Assembly (NCBI RefSeq): GCF_024166365.1
Contig: NC_064827.1
Span: forward strand, 75,903,135-75,967,134
Length of the DNA stretch: 64,000 nt
Source of the DNA: Elephas maximus indicus
Taxonomy: Eukaryota; Chordata; Mammalia; Proboscidea; Elephantidae
Direction: 5' to 3'
The translations under genes were made by a program, and so were the position numbers. Position 1 is the first letter of the stretch, and each line of letters begins with the position of its first letter. The notes beneath the pieces were generated by a model. It searched no databases, had not been told where the DNA came from, and saw only the letters and a program-made list of their open reading frames with translations. Below are positions 12,001 to 25,500 of the stretch, piece by piece.

Positions 12001-12998
12001 TCTGGTTGGCTGGGGCTCTGTAATACTTTCTCTGCACTGGTGGAAACAGCTGCTTTGGGTGGTCTTAGGGATACCAGGCAGAAGGGGGACGGTGGACAGA
12101 AACCTTGACAGGCACTTCATCTACCTGAAGCAAAAAACGCCATGTCTTCCCTTTGCTTGAGTCAGGTACAAGAGCAAGGCCTTTTGCAGAGCCTGTGTCC
12201 TTCCCTGACTCAATCCTCCCTACTCCCCCTTGCTCTGTAGAACTACAATAAGCATGCCTACCATGGGGTGGAGCGGGGAGGGCTGGATATTACTAACACA
12301 AAGTCCTTTCTAAAAGGCTCAGTGTTGCATTTCAGAGAGTGGTTCCCTTACTGATGGGTCACTTACTTCAGGCAGCCTAGGTGCTGGGCTGTGGCCTTTT
12401 GGGTCTCTGTTCTCAGCCTCTCCTCTGAAGATAAGCTCCTGGGCTTAGCAGGTGAGGGTGGCTGTGGTGCTCAGGGAAGCTAAGCAGCCGGAGGAGGCCA
12501 GGCCCTTTCATCCCTTTAAGGTGATTCAGTGCCCAGTCCTGTCTGGCATGTATTGAGGGTGCCAGGAAGCAGCTTTCTAATGGGCTAGTGTGCGTTTAAG
12601 TGTCTAGAGCAGTGCTGGCAGGCTGGGAACAATGTGTTTTTCAAGAGGGAAACTTGAAGGGCTCTGCTGGGTGTGGTTGGTAACAATGTCCTCAAGCCGA
12701 GTTCTGCCTGGAGAGCTAGGAGCTCTTCGGGATCCTTAGTTCCGGTCAGGGCTTCTTCCCTAGAATGTGGTCTCTGTTGCTGCCTACTGTGTTCTTACAG
12801 GAATCCTTTTTCAGAGAGTCTGTGCAGTGGGACCTATGTCCGGGAGTGCACGGTCCCATCTCCCTGGCAAGCCAGGCTCCTTCCTCGTGGCTAGCCAGGT
12901 CTCATTTGACACATTTTCTTTTCCTGCCCCCACAGGCATTAGCAGTAGGAGGACTAGGCTCCATTATAAGAGTTCTTACAGCAAGAAAGACTGTTTAA
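5780..12998 (+). CDS. ARPC5L: ARPC5L, actin-related protein 2/3 complex subunit 5-like (complete, four coding exons)
   Basis: Splicing 5780-5928, 10507-10579, 11549-11725 and 12936-12998 gives an uninterrupted frame of 153 codons plus stop. It starts [20 protein letters not shown] and ends [11 protein letters not shown]. This is the p16-like ARPC5 family subunit of the Arp2/3 complex, which nucleates branched actin filaments. ARPC5L is the alternative isoform to ARPC5 and alters the activity of the complex. The acidic, Ala-rich N-terminal tail (residues about 14-40) precedes the helical core. Length equals the human protein as I recall it, with very high identity (for example NGI where human has NGV near residue 104). 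The start codon sits in a strong context (CCGCCATGG). Intron 1 is AT-AC; the others are GT-AG. The gene converges on GOLGA1. Confidence 0.96.
7740..8300 (+). repeat. MIR-like SINE fragments
   Basis: Two MIR cores can be read: TTTGTGACCTTGGGCAGGTTA near 7958 and TTGTGACCTTAGGCAGGTAT near 8188, the latter followed by CTGAGTCTCAGTTTCATTGTC. They could be two tandem old insertions. Short open frames across them on both strands have no coding support. Confidence 0.5.
8385..8585 (+). repeat. hAT-like non-autonomous DNA transposon
   Basis: It shares CTAGTGGGTAGAGGCCAAGGA, GCTAAACATCCTGCAATACAC, ACAACAAAGAATCATCC and the terminal GTTGAGAAACCCTG with the copy at 30077-30300 and, inverted, with 37390-37605. 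The ends resemble CAGTGGTTCTCAA-type terminal inverted repeats. I do not name the family. Confidence 0.55.
8912..9112 (-). repeat. AfroSINE, antisense, longer subtype
   Basis: Antisense copy: tail side TGCCATCGAGTCCAGTCCAA, central AGAGTTTTCTTGGCTATAAT, then GATTTGAACCGCCAGCCTTT and TAGTGGCCAGTCGTAAACCG. It includes the extra central block of the longer subtype and is moderately diverged. Confidence 0.8.
9753..9959 (-). repeat. AfroSINE, antisense, longer subtype
   Basis: Antisense copy with CACTCAGTTGCTGTCAAGTT, GATTCTGACTCATGGCGACC, a GCTCCATAGGG block, then GGACTCAAACTACCAACTTT and GCACCACCCAGGGACTT. It lies in ARPC5L intron 1 about 600 bases after the previous copy in the same orientation. 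Confidence 0.8.
10507..10579 (+). CDS. ARPC5L: ARPC5L coding exon 2
   Basis: The exon starts AGGGGACATG after the AC acceptor and ends at GTGAAG before donor GTAAAG. It completes Gln50 and encodes [15 protein letters not shown] to NQAVK (residues 51-74). This is the first helical part of the ARPC5 core. Confidence 0.93.
11549..11725 (+). CDS. ARPC5L: ARPC5L coding exon 3
   Basis: The acceptor is CCCTGTAG and the donor GTATGT; the exon is 177 bases (59 codons, phase 0 at both ends). It encodes [20 protein letters not shown] and onward through [14 protein letters not shown] to LLQWHEK. This is the main body of the Arp2/3 subunit fold. Confidence 0.96.
12936..12998 (+). CDS. ARPC5L: ARPC5L coding exon 4 with stop
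   Basis: After acceptor GCCCCCACAG, 20 codons ([20 protein letters not shown]) and TAA complete the protein. This is the conserved C-terminal helix of the ARPC5 family that packs against the rest of the complex. Confidence 0.95.
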   Translation, partial: ALAVGGLGSIIRVLTARKTV

Positions 12999-13740
12999 TA
13001 AAAGAGACTCATGTTACCTTGAGAAGATAAGAATTTTGGATGCACAGGCTGGTGAAGAAGGGATTGACATGGACCATCTTCCTAGGAACTCCCAACTAAA
13101 CTTTTCAGGACATGTGTCTTCTGAAATGTATTTTATTTTCAAGGTGGAGGGAGAATTTGTCTTACTGTTTCCTAAATCCTTTGCAGGATCTGATAGTCTG
13201 CCTTTGTCTATGAGTAACGCAGAACTGACATTCTTGACTGTCTACCATAGTGGCTGGCCAGCCTTGGTCAGGTGTACCTGTGTGCACTGCCTGTTTAAAA
13301 TGGGGGAGGGGTGATTTGGCAGGTACAGATCCAAGGGCTGTGGTAAAAGGGAGAGCTTGTTTTTATGAAGTGGAAAAAACCCGAGGGTTTCTACAGACAT
13401 CCCGTCCTCCCAGAGAAGGCGGACTCTTGGGTTCATTGTAAAGTGCCTGCTGCATCAATAAAGCTCTTGGCTTATTAGTATATACATTGCGGTGTGTTTC
13501 ATGTATGTTAAAAAATGCTAATGAGTGGACGGGCGTGAGAGGTTAACCGTTCAGGGAAATTGAGGTAGCGTGTCCCCGTTTAGCCATTCCCAGGGAGCGA
13601 GCATGGCAATCCACAGGCCCTCTTGGCACAGTGCTGCTGGCTGCTACAGAGAGGCGTTTTGCTGAGTATTTATTGTTTCTTACTCCTTTGATTTGTATGT
13701 AATTTTGAAGCTTATTTAATAAAGTGCCAAACATTTAATA
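12999..13740 (+). other. ARPC5L 3' UTR with two polyadenylation signals
   Basis: AATAAA occurs at 13457-13462 (followed by a GT-rich stretch around 13485) and again at 13718-13723. Both are plausible, giving 3' UTRs of roughly 480 and 740 bases. No repeat is recognised inside. Confidence 0.65.
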
Positions 13741-14189
13741 ATTGATCCAGGCTTTAAAAGTCTTCAGTTTGTGTGACTGCACTTGGGAGTCTTTTGCAGT
13801 GGGCCTCAGATGTGCCTGGTCACTACCTCCTGATGCTCGTCTGGGGGCCGTGGATTCTGCTGTGTTGCAGGAATACCCTTACCACTATATTGACAAGTTT
13901 TCTTTAAAGAATAAAAAACCAGAAAACAGGTAGCCACCTCACTATACATATAAAAGCAAGATGATATTCCCTTAACTACTAACAGTGACAGCACATGTAA
14001 CTGCTACTTGCATTCTGTGAAAGTTAAGGACTCCATTTATATTCCTGGAGCTCCTCCCAGTCATGGGGCCTGGGATACAGACTTACCGGGAAGGGACACG
14101 ATCCTCCTCCTACCCCCACAGCTCCTTTGCAGAACCACCACAATTATTAGGAAGTGGGACTGGGCTGTGGGCTTCGTTAAACTACATGT

Positions 14190-16477
14190 ATTTATTCAGA
14201 CCCAATCCTGGGAGGTTCTTTCTGAAAGACAAATGTTCTGCAGCCCTTGAAGTTGGCCTTAAGACACAGTGCACACAATTTAACAAGTCAAAAAATACTG
14301 GCATCCCAAACTATATCAAATAAAACTCACTGTAGCTACATCTGGATTGAAGAGCTTTAATCAAAAAGTGTATTGCACTGCAAGTGAATTTTCTACAGCA
14401 GTTTTAGATAATACAATTCCTATTTACAATATCAAGAGATCAAGATCCAATGCTCATATAAAGGGCTATATATATATACTGTCTATCACAGAAAGTTTTA
14501 TACAAGTAAAAGTGCATTAAATCACTTAGAATATTTACTTCACTCTTCCTCTTCAAGCTGAAGGAAATTCAACATGCAGGAGGAAAGCCTAATCAGAGTG
14601 AATACTCCCTAAGGAGGTACAGACTTAGTGATGGGCCCCACAACCACACCTAAAACTGCCAGCTGGGGGCGGGGCATGAGACCAGCTCAAGGGCTGGAGA
14701 AGCCATGAAGGAGGTGGACCTGGCTTCCACAGGAGTGGTGTAGCTGCTTCTGGCAAGCCTTGACCTACCAAACCTCTGAGGATTCTCTCCTGGAACAGAT
14801 GAAAAGGAGGAAATCCTTTTTTTTTTTTTTTTAAAGCGACCACTTGTCAGAATTACAAAACACAAAGACTCATTTCATACGCCCACCAGGTGAACGGAAA
14901 ACAGCATTCTAAATGAGGGACAGACATCTAAGGAAGAGCCACATGAGGAGGTAGGTAACTAGAGAGGTTCATCTGGATGGCAGAGAGCTGAGCTGGGACT
15001 AAGGTGATGCTGCCCAGATTCACGGAAATTTAGTAGGTCAACCTTGCAAATCTTTGTTTTTCTGTGAGACGTGTGTGTTTTAACCCTAAGCGTAATTGAG
15101 AAACAACTTTACATCATTGGATAACTGGTAACAAATTTAGGAGCTTCAGTCATTCAGTTTTTTATTTAACAGTGAAACTTTCATCAAACTATAAATCCAT
15201 AAATGGTTTGCCTTTAGATTTGATATCGTGGCTTATCCAGGACAAGCATATTCCCTTGCCCGTAGTAATGCGAACACAAGTTTTCTAGCAGTCACTATCA
15301 GAGCCATCGGAAAGCTGCCAAGTACTGCAGCCAGCTGGGGGCCATTTGGACTCCATGTGTGAATGCAGGGTGAGGTGGGGAGAGAGGTGGTGGTTCTATA
15401 TACAAGGCAGACTGCTTCCCATGTTTTGGTCAAGGCTGGGGGAGGGTCAGCTGCTGCTTCCTTTGAAAATGCCACACTGTCCTTAACAGTAGAAAAAATG
15501 TGATTAGCACTTGCTCAGTGTTAGTACAACACAGAATTAAGAGCAAAGCAGATAAAACCACCACCACGGCTTCAGAGAGAAGCAGATGCCACCAAATGCC
15601 AGTGAAATTACAAAGGGACAGGAATCCCAATTTTAGAAATAATTTCCTCTCAATGCTCTGACTTTCCTTTAAGAACCAGTTAAATGGACTTTATAATACA
15701 GAAGACATGTTTAGTGAAGAACGTCAGCTATAAAAAAGTTTAAAATGGTTTACCAGCAACCCATCCAAGACAGTACATTTGTTAAAAAGGCAATTGAGTA
15801 TATTTGGTACTATCCTTATGATTTTTATATATGTGTTAATTTTCTGTGGGTAAAACGGGATACCATCCGAAAGCTGCACATTCATTAATCCACTGGCCTG
15901 GAGTACCTTCAAGATGTACACATCGGAAGTTCTAGGTGGCTTCAGAAACAAGGTCAAACGTCTTCAGAGGAAGGGTTAAGAAGCATCTTCTCATCTGAAC
16001 CCAAAAAACGCTAACAGGGAGGGGGAGTTTTTAAGGAGCACCCCCACTGAGTTGGCTGTTAGCAGCAGCAGCAGGTGGAACTGGCCTGCAGACACACTTC
16101 AAAGGGCTGTCTCTTCCTCCAGCATCATCACTACATGATGAATTGGTCGCCTCCTCGCTGACAGATGCTGACAGCTTCAGCTTTAAGTACTAACATTTAA
16201 AGTTAGAGGATTCAGGTACAGTCGGGTGCTGGCCAGAGCTGAGATTTTAGCAGCACTGTGGAAATGTGGGTAGTGCTGGGACCTTCCTATTTGGTGACCA
16301 GAATGACAGTCAGCAGGGAAGTGGGCCTTAAGTTTTGTAAACAATGTTTAGATGCTTGTACAAAATACTGCAGATATGGTGATTAAAAACCCATCCAGAC
16401 TGGTGTGTTAGTTGTGTTAGTGTTCTTTTCACAGAAAAAGTGTCACCCCATGGAGCTCCATCCTTGGGTAGTTCCTT
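14190..16477 (-). other. GOLGA1 3' UTR
   Basis: This is the terminal exon downstream of the GOLGA1 stop. Candidate polyadenylation signals on the minus strand are ATTAAA (14361-14356), AATAAA (14196-14191) and a more proximal AATAAA (15166-15161). The UTR would be about 2.1-2.3 kb. It contains a T12 tract at 14819-14832 and short AT-rich stretches. The distal end is only about 450-600 bases from the distal ARPC5L signal, so the two genes are tail-to-tail. Confidence 0.65.
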
Positions 16478-16558
16478 CTAGGACCATGGTATCCGAGGGT
16501 TTGAGATAGATGGCCGGATGCTGCCCTTGGGAGCTGGTTTGGATCCAAACCAAGACAT
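16478..16558 (-). CDS. GOLGA1: GOLGA1 last coding exon, residues ~742-767 and stop
   Basis: After acceptor TTCAAATACAG it encodes [19 protein letters not shown] to NPRIPWS, then TAG. The short basic, Ser/Pro-rich tail follows the GRIP domain. Confidence 0.95.
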   Translation of the reverse strand: MSWFGSKPAPKGSIRPSISNPRIPWS

Positions 16559-19500
16559 CTGTATTTGAAAGAGAAAAGGCTCCTGAGATGAGAATCAGGA
16601 CTTGGTGCAGAAGAACCTGAAACAGCCACACCCCCATCCCCATCCCTGGGCCTCCCCCTCCCACCTTCTGTGTATCCTGACTCTGGCTTTAAACAGAAGG
16701 GTGAAGAAGATGGTACCAGTAACCTGTCTGCGGGGCTAAGAGCCCAGTCTAAGTATAGGGTGGAAATGGGAGAAAAAGCTTAATTGACAAGAACAAGGCG
16801 TGGAAATGTAGGTAATTTTTCCTTAGTTAAAAAAAAAAAAAGTGTTTTATGCAGCTGCTTTTGAACATTTTTCCTTCTTTGTTTTTTTTAAAGTCTGGGC
16901 ATTGGGCCAGACTTGGGATGTTGATGAAGTGATATCAGTGAAAAGGCTTTGGAAGGTACAAGGCTTGTTGGTTGGTGATATCCTAAATACTGGCTAAATC
17001 AAATTCATTATCCAAAAGCAACTTCTAAGCTGACAATGCAGCTCTGGCTGCTGACCTGCCTCCAGGGGCCAGTCTCCTTTGCCAGGGCTGGGATTACTAA
17101 TAATACTATTTGGAGGCTGGAACAACAGACCAGGGAACTCCTACCTTATACTCCAGAGTTTCTTTGAGCATATTCTCTTCCTCTTGAGAAAAGTTTAACA
17201 ACACTGACACAGCTTTTATGAGATGAAAAGCCTGAAACAAAGTAAGTTTTGCTGCCATGGACCTTGGTGGCAGGAGGAAGCGGGGCAAGAAGTTAGGAGG
17301 CTAAATGGCAGCATTTCCTTTGTGTATGCTCCTGACTTGGTTAGCAAGGACAGGGTGGTGGGTGAAGTCAGGCATTCTGAGATCTCTTTCTCCCCCTCCA
17401 TCTTTACTCTGGGGACATCCTCAGCAGCTCTCCTGCTCTTCAGTGGGATGCAGGAACGCTGGGCACAATCAGTTCCATGGACCCTGGCCTTAGCATACAA
17501 GTCAGGATTTAGAAGTGCAGCCTACATCTCCCACCAGGAGCCAGTTTCCCACACGGTCTCCCCACTGCTATCCTGTCAGCAGGTCAGTGCCAGCTGAAGA
17601 AATGACTAAGGGTCCACACTGGTGGTAAAACTGGAATGTGGGAGAACAAGAGAGAAGTGGATTGGGTGGGAAACCATGTGGGGCAGATGCAGGGCTAGAA
17701 TAAACACGCCAGGCCCTGGCCTGGAACTCAATACCCAAAGCCAGCTTGGAAGCCCTTTACCTCGGATTCTCGACAGGACATGAATTTTAGAACAACGTGT
17801 TTCAGGTACTCAAAGTTGATCTCGCGAGCATCAGTCAGGTCAGCATTATTGGTGACAGATGGGGCCAGGTTTGGCATCTCAGGGCCAGGCTTCTCCCGGA
17901 CCTCAAAAGGCTCATTATCAGGTCTGATTTTCTGAAAAAAACAATGGAAAGATGCTTTGTTGAACCCTTCCAGATAGGTGTAACCATCATGCCATGGAAG
18001 GTTCACCTAGCCCAAGCTGTGATCACCTGCTGTTCCCGTGCCACATCTGGCACATCATAGAGCAAAAAGGGTCCCACTTGGGAAGGAAGCGCCAAAGTAT
18101 GAGGCAGGCTCAGCTCCTCCAGGTGGGGCTGCCAGCTGAGAGGGGGAGAGAGGTCATTTTACATTTTCTTTATCCACATCAAGGACACATCTCCCCAGGG
18201 CAATGCACAGCTCAGCCAGGAGCAGACATGCTGCTCTCATTCTGGGTATGGGCCAGGCACTCTACAGGTCCTGTACAATTCTCAGAACAACCCCATGAGG
18301 TAGGGATCATCTCCATTTTTAGATGAGGATACAGGATCAGAGAAAGAGGGCACATGCTCAGGGTCACAGCCATCATCTGACTTCCCAGAGACCCCTTGCA
18401 ATCAACTGGGGGAGAGGGGCACCATCAGGCAGGGAGGGAGCCCAGGAGGACCAGAGAGCCACGGAGGCACAGGCAGTGGGAGAGAGGAGGGGCTCAGCAG
18501 CCTAGGCTGGTCACTGCGTGAGCACTCACCAGTTCCTTCTGCAGAGTCTTTTTGAGTTCCAGCATCCTCTGCTGCATCTGCTTTATGATCTGAGATAAAC
18601 CCCCGCAAAAAGCCATTTGTTAAATGCACATTTCAACCATCTTTAAGATGTAAAGGAAAACAGAACAGAAAGACACCCCTCATGCCCCCTGAACACCTGT
18701 TAGAAGTCTGCCCTTGTGCCTTGTCCTCCTGAGAGGCTCATGGGCAGTTTTCATATCCATGTGCCTGCTACCATGGGCTGTGTTTTCCTTATGTGATCCT
18801 GCGTCTTGCATACTTCAGGACTTTCGGCCCCACAAAGCAGTGTAGGCCATTACAAACCTTTCTGTGTAATCTATGAATGCCCCAATGTTGCTCGACCCAT
18901 GGGCTCAGTCCTCAGGACTGTGTCCAGCTCTTGCCACCATAAATAGTATAGCTATAAGCATCTTTGTACCATATATTTTGTCCTTCAGAATTACATGTGT
19001 GCTATGATCCTAAAATAGACAGTTCAGTTCAAGATTTATGGTTCTCATCACCATTGCTCTTGTGAAATACCATAACTTCCAATACTTACTCTGAACAGTG
19101 TAAAAGTTCATGGCTTTTCTACCTAACCCCCACTAACTTGGGGTTTTATCTCTTTTATTTATTTTTAACTAGGGAGTTTCTTAGTATTATGAGCTGTAAG
19201 AGTAATTTATTATACATGATATTAGTCACTAGAAACACTGAACTTGATTTTCCCAATTAGAAAAATTACTGTATAATAGCAATACAGGAAAAAATTTTAA
19301 ATTCTATCCAAAGTCTCACAACTGTAACATACCAAAAAATTTTTTTCCTGTGTATTTCTAGTCTGTGTTCATATTCTTCCATTGAGTGGGTAGAATTTTG
19401 AAGTTTTTCATTTATCGAGTTCTTACAGCTTTCTATAGTTTTCCTAACAGTAACTCTAGGGGGATGCACCACATTTTTGTTTTTAATAATATTTTATTGT

Positions 19501-22500
19501 GTTTTAAGTGAAAATTTACACAGCAAATTAGGTTCCCCTTTAACAATCTTTATACAGATTGTATTGGTTACAACTTTTATAATGTGTCAGCATTCTCATT
19601 TATTCCCATTTGTTCTATTTCCATTGATCTAGCTTCCCTTCCTCTCCTTGCCATCTCTTCTTTGCTTTTGGGTAACTGTTGACCAGTGGTCTCATATAGT
19701 TAATTGTTTATGGGAGCATATTACTCATGGGTGATATTGTTTATTTTATAAGCCCAACTATTTGGCTGGAAGGTGACCTACAGAAATAACTTCAATTCCA
19801 AGTTCAAAGGGTATCTTAGGGTGACAAGTCTCGGGGGTTCCTCTGGTCTCTATCAGTCCAGTGGGTCTGGCCTTTATATACAAATTTAAGGTTTGTTCTG
19901 TATTTTAGTCCCGTTCTATCCAGGACCTTCTACTGTGTTCCTTGTCAGAATGGTCTGTAGTGGTAGCTGGGCACCACCTAGTTCTGGTCTCAGGTTTGAA
20001 GAGGTTGTGGTTCCTGTGGGCTATTAGTCCTAAGGACTGGTTTCTTCTTTGAGTGTTTGATTTCCTTCATTCTCTTTTGTCCCATACGAGTAGAAACCAA
20101 TACGTATATCTTAGAGGGCCACCCGTAAGCTTTTAAGACCCCAGACACTACTCACCAAACTGAGGTGTAGAACATTATCTTTGTGAACTATATTGTGCCA
20201 GTTGACTAAGCTGTCCCCCGAGACTATGGTCCCAAGCCTTGTGACCCAGTAAACCAATCTCTCGAGGTGTTTGGATACATCTAGGAAGCCTGTGTAACTG
20301 TGGCCCCATGTGATTTGCTATGTATGTGGATATATGCAGGCAGGACACACAAGTGTGTGTATACTTGTGCCTATAGATACAATACATACACGTGCATTTA
20401 CTCGCATATGCATTCCTATAAACAGGATGCACAGTATTTTATTGTAATCTAAGTTTCCAGTTTTTAAACAACACTGTGATAAGCTTTGTTTCCCCATGAA
20501 AGGTGTCTTCACTGTCTCTTGAGGAATGAGACTGCTGAGTCAGAGAACCACGGAGCCAGAACACTCTTTATAGTTCCTGTTAAACACAGTAACATATAAA
20601 ACTCAAACTACTTCCAACCCACCTAGTTTTATAAAATGGTAACTAGTTGTTTCAATTTGTATTTATTTAGTTGAGTTTTCTGTTCATTCATTAATACATT
20701 CCACAATTATTGACTGAGTCTCTACTATGTGCCAGACATTCTCCTACCAAAAAAAACCAAACCCTTAGCACTTAACCACTATGCCAACAGGGTTTCCAGA
20801 CATTCTCCTAGAGGCTAGGAAAACAGCAATAAACAAAAAAGGACAATATATCTGCCCTCGTGAGGGAAAAAAGTCAATAAACATAGCATATCAGAAGGTT
20901 TTTTTTTTTTTAATCAGAAGGTATTAAGAGCTATGAAGAAAAAACACATCAAAGTAAGAGAGGTAGGAAGTTCTGGCAGTGAGGGTAGGCACTGGCAGGG
21001 GTAATGGGGAAGAAGCTTCCAGAAGGAAGGCTCCACAAGTGCAAAGACCCCGAGGGGGGAAGATGCTTGATACATTCACATAAAGGCAAGGCCAGTGTGG
21101 CTGAGAGGAAATGATGGGTATAGTAGAAGGAGATGAGGTGAAACGGGTAAGAAGCAGGCCTGACTATGTAGGGCTTTGCAGGCTACTAGGGACTCTGGCT
21201 TTTACTGAGCTAGGAAGTCATCAGAGGGCTGGAGCAGAGGAGTGATGGGGATTCCAATCACAAGGCTAGTATTACACCATCCTCCAGAGAAGAGATGATG
21301 ATGGTCACCTGGACGAGGGAGTAGCAGAGGTGGTGAGGAGAAGCAGCTGATTCTGTGTATAGTTTGAGGGTAGGGCCAAAAGGATTTGCTGATGGTCTGG
21401 ATGTTGGCTGTCAAAGAAAGAAGGGTGCTGAGGATGACTCCAGGTTTCTCTCATTTACTGAAATGAGAAAGATAGCAGGAGAAGCAGGGAAGCATGGTAA
21501 ATCTTATGTTTGGTTTTGGATGTTTTACGTTTGAGATGCCTTTTAGACGTTCAGATGTAGAGCAGACGTTAGGATGCAGAATTCCTGGGAGAGGAGACAT
21601 GCATGTGGGAGACAGCAGTGGACGGTTCTGGATAAGATCATCAAGGGAGTGCATGTGACTGAGAAAGGGCTCCAAACTCTGGACCACTAGTGTTTGGAGG
21701 TAGGGAGAGGAGACCTAACCATGAGAGGGGACAGAGAGGGAGCAGGCAAGGATGGAGAGATGTTGTCTGTCTAATGCTGGTGATAGGTCAGATTAGAAGG
21801 AAATATAAGGATTTATCTTTGGATCTAGCAGTGTGGATGTCACTAATGAGCTTGACGGGGTTTTTTTTTGTGCAGTAGTAGGCGTAAAAGTCTGACTGGA
21901 CTGGATTCAAGAGAGAATAAGAGAAGTGGAAATAGAGACGGCAAACATAGAAAGTTTTGCTATCAAGGAGAGCCGAGAAATATGGCAGTAGCTAGAGAGG
22001 GACTGGGGTCCAGAGTGCTTTTGTAAGATGATTTACATTACAGCACACTTGTAAGTGGAAGGGATGACCCAGGAGGGAGAGACAAACGATGATGTCGGCC
22101 AGAGAGGAGAGGAGTGGCAAGGGATGTAATGCATGGGAGAGAGGCTGTGCAGACTGTTCACCACAGTAACAGGAAGGCAGGCAGGGTCTCCAGGCCCAAG
22201 GGTGCTGGGGGTGTGTGGAAATTCTCTTCTGTTTTTATTTTCTCAGTGAACCAGAATTCAGGGATATCAGTGGAAGAGTGAGGATGGAAGAGGAGGGGTT
22301 GGGCGTTGAAGAGAGAAGAGAAGGTAGAAATGAAATTGTGATCAGGGGGAGTGGAGTGTAAAGGCCTAACTAAATGTGGCAGGATTGCAGAGTGGCACCG
22401 GGGCTACCCGGAAGACAGTAGTTCTGAATTTCAAAGGAGACCAGTGAGTGTGACTGTTTATTCTGAAACTACATTTGATTCCGTGACAGCAGGTACAAAG

Positions 22501-25500
22501 TAGGCAAGAGCTGGATTTAACCAGAGTTGGGGCTTTGCCAGCACAGGATGAGGAAAGGCGGACAGGTCAGAGAACTGAGTGTCAAGAAGGCAGTGATTAT
22601 GACGATGGCCTGTGGAAGCAGCTCGTAAAGAGGGGAGTAAAAATGTAAAGTCAGTGAGGTCAGAGGAGAACTGATGGTAGGTCCTGGTGGGGAGTTTAAA
22701 GGTAATTAAATAACAGGTAAAACTAAACTCCAGTGTTGAGAGATACAAGCTGAAGTGGTCAAACTAGAGAGGAAATTCCTGTCCAAGGGGGTGGTTACAC
22801 ATGTGTTTGCTTTTTGATCGTCTACTGAGCCATACATTTGTTTTGTGCACTTTTCCATATGTATTTTATATTTCATAAGAGGATGGTAAATGAGAGTAAG
22901 AGAGTGACAGTAAGAGTGAGTGAGAGAGGATGAATATGAACTTTTTTCCTTTATTAAAGATCTGAAAGAATTATATACACATACAATTTGGGGGCAGAAT
23001 TTCAGGCCAGAGCTGTAACTAGCCAGCATACTAAACTTCACTTTAAAAATCAGAATCACACAAGACCTGCATTTAGAGGTACAGAGGCCTGGCCAGGGTG
23101 GGCAGCACCATGACATTTATGAACCCTTTACCAAATACCAGAACCTGTACAGGACAGACACCTTCACATCATCCCGCCACTCACAGCCGCTCAGGCTCTC
23201 CTACTCTGGACACCATCTCAACCGGGCCGGGGATGGGGAGAGAGAGGGAGTGTGAAAGGAAGACCACGCGAGGAGGTAAACAGAAGAGGAAAATTAGGAA
23301 GAAGTCCTTTTGATGAAAGGGGTAATATCCTCCCTGAGAGGTGCCCAGGGCATCAGCAAAGCCCTCTAAGAAGGGACTGAAATGGTTTAGGCCCAAGGGC
23401 TGGGGAAGAGTGCAGATGTAAACAGCCAGGCAAAGAATTTCCTCACCTTGTTTTTCTCTATAAGCTGCTGCTCCAAGTCCTGTTTTTCCTTCTGTAGCTG
23501 CCCTAGATCCATGGTCCCGACCTCACCGTTTGGTGTTCCCTCCGCAGCTGAAAGCTGGAACACAGGGGCCTTCATGGCCTTCAGGGTCACCTACGGGGTG
23601 GTGGCAGCAAATTGAGGAGCCATGACAGGTAATGCTCATGCTAAGCCACAGGCACGTGGGGAAGGGGAGCCAGACTCTTCCAAACATGTGGACCCTGTGC
23701 TCCAATGGGCAGTTAGCCAGAAACCAAATTTAAAATACAAAGAAGATCCCATTCAGTGCCTTCCAGAGGAACAATTAGCTTTCCATGCAACAGGTTTTTG
23801 CTCGGAAGGAATTTTACATCTGAACATTAATAGGTGGCACCAGATACCGTGAAGCCTGACAAGCTCCTATCAGTGGAGCACCCCACTTGAAGGAAAAAAG
23901 AACCTGAGGGAAAAGTGACTTGCCCAAGATCCCATAGCTAGTGATCACCAGAGCTCTTCCCAAGTTACAGCTGCAGCACACACTGCCGACCTGCCACAGG
24001 GCCTGGCAGCACAGATGGGACTTACGTGAGGCTCGCTGACTGAGAGCACCATCCCCTGCTCCCGGCCTGGCAGCCTCTGCAGGTCCTCCGGTGCAGCAGG
24101 TGCCCCGGGCTCCTCTGCCCTCAGACTCCTCAGGGCCTCCAGCTCACTCTGCAGCTGGTGCATCTGCAGCAGGGCAGAGTCATGACCTAGACCAGGCAGA
24201 GGGCAGGGGTACACAGTGAGCCGAACCCACATGGCCCATGACTGGGCCAGGTCTCAGGGCAGGAAAAGGTGAATATGCTCGGGTCCTCACCTTCCTTCAG
24301 TTGGAGAATCTCCTGCTCTTTCTGGAGAATCACTTCAGTTTTTTCCTGCAGACTCTGCTCCTTGTTATCTATTACTGCTGTCAGGTTAGCAGCCTTGGGG
24401 AGAGAAGAACCAACACGAAAGAAGGTCAGCAGTGGTAACCCCATCCCCCAAAGGAATCGCCACTTTTTCCACTACCTATTAGTCCCTCCCTCAAGCCTAC
24501 AGCCTAGAACATACCCTAAGCTAACCCCTGCTCCTATAAACATGAATAAATCAATTTTCCTTGGCCAGGGGCCCTCCACAGGGGCAACTGTCTCTCACTG
24601 CGTCTCTGCCCTGCAGTGGGCCAACTACAGATGTGGCTGTTGTGCCCAGCCTTCCAACAAGCTGTCAAAACCATACTTCCATTTCCTAAGCGCTTGCGTC
24701 ATGCCCAGCACTGGGTGGGCATTTGACATATATTACCTCATTATAATAACCTGAAGGATGTGATTATCCTGGAGACATTCTCAGAGGTGACTCTGAGGAC
24801 TTACAAAAGGCTTCAGAGACAATAACTAGAAGATCCGGGGCCTGAGGCTCAATCTATCTCCAAAGTGAGCTCCCACACTTCCTGCTCAATCCAAAGTGTC
24901 TGTGCAGCCTTACTGTGGCCTCCAGGCCTATGGGCAGCGATTGAGTGCCTCACACAATTAGAGCCCAGAAGGTACCTGGGTATGGACTTTTTTCCAGGTG
25001 ATATTTTTATCTAACAATAACTGACCATCCAAATTAGAAAAGGGCATCCTCTGGGGTTTTGTATAACATTTCTCCCACCTTCCGGGGCACTACAGAGGTA
25101 TCACACAGCTGACACCATTCCCTATGACTGTGTCCACCCCCTAATCTGGACAGATGGGACCTCTCTGCTACCCCCCAAGCAGGGAGGTAGGCTGGTCCTG
25201 CCTGGGACCGACCTGTTGCTGGAACTCTTCCCTTTGTTTCCGCACTTCCTCCAGGGCTTGAGCCATCGCCACACTCACAATTTCTCTTTGGCTCCATTCT
25301 TCCTGCAACCCAGCAAACAGGTAGGAGATTGAGCCCCAAAAATCTGTTCATATTTTCTTAGCTGCAGACTTTCACATGAAGCCTAGCAGAGGGAGTACTG
25401 CCCTGCAGGATCTAACACTCTTCCTGCTTCTTGAAGTTCCTAGGCTGCCCTCTCGCTCCAAAGCCTTCTGTATCCTTCTGATAGCTGTCCTGGTGGACAA

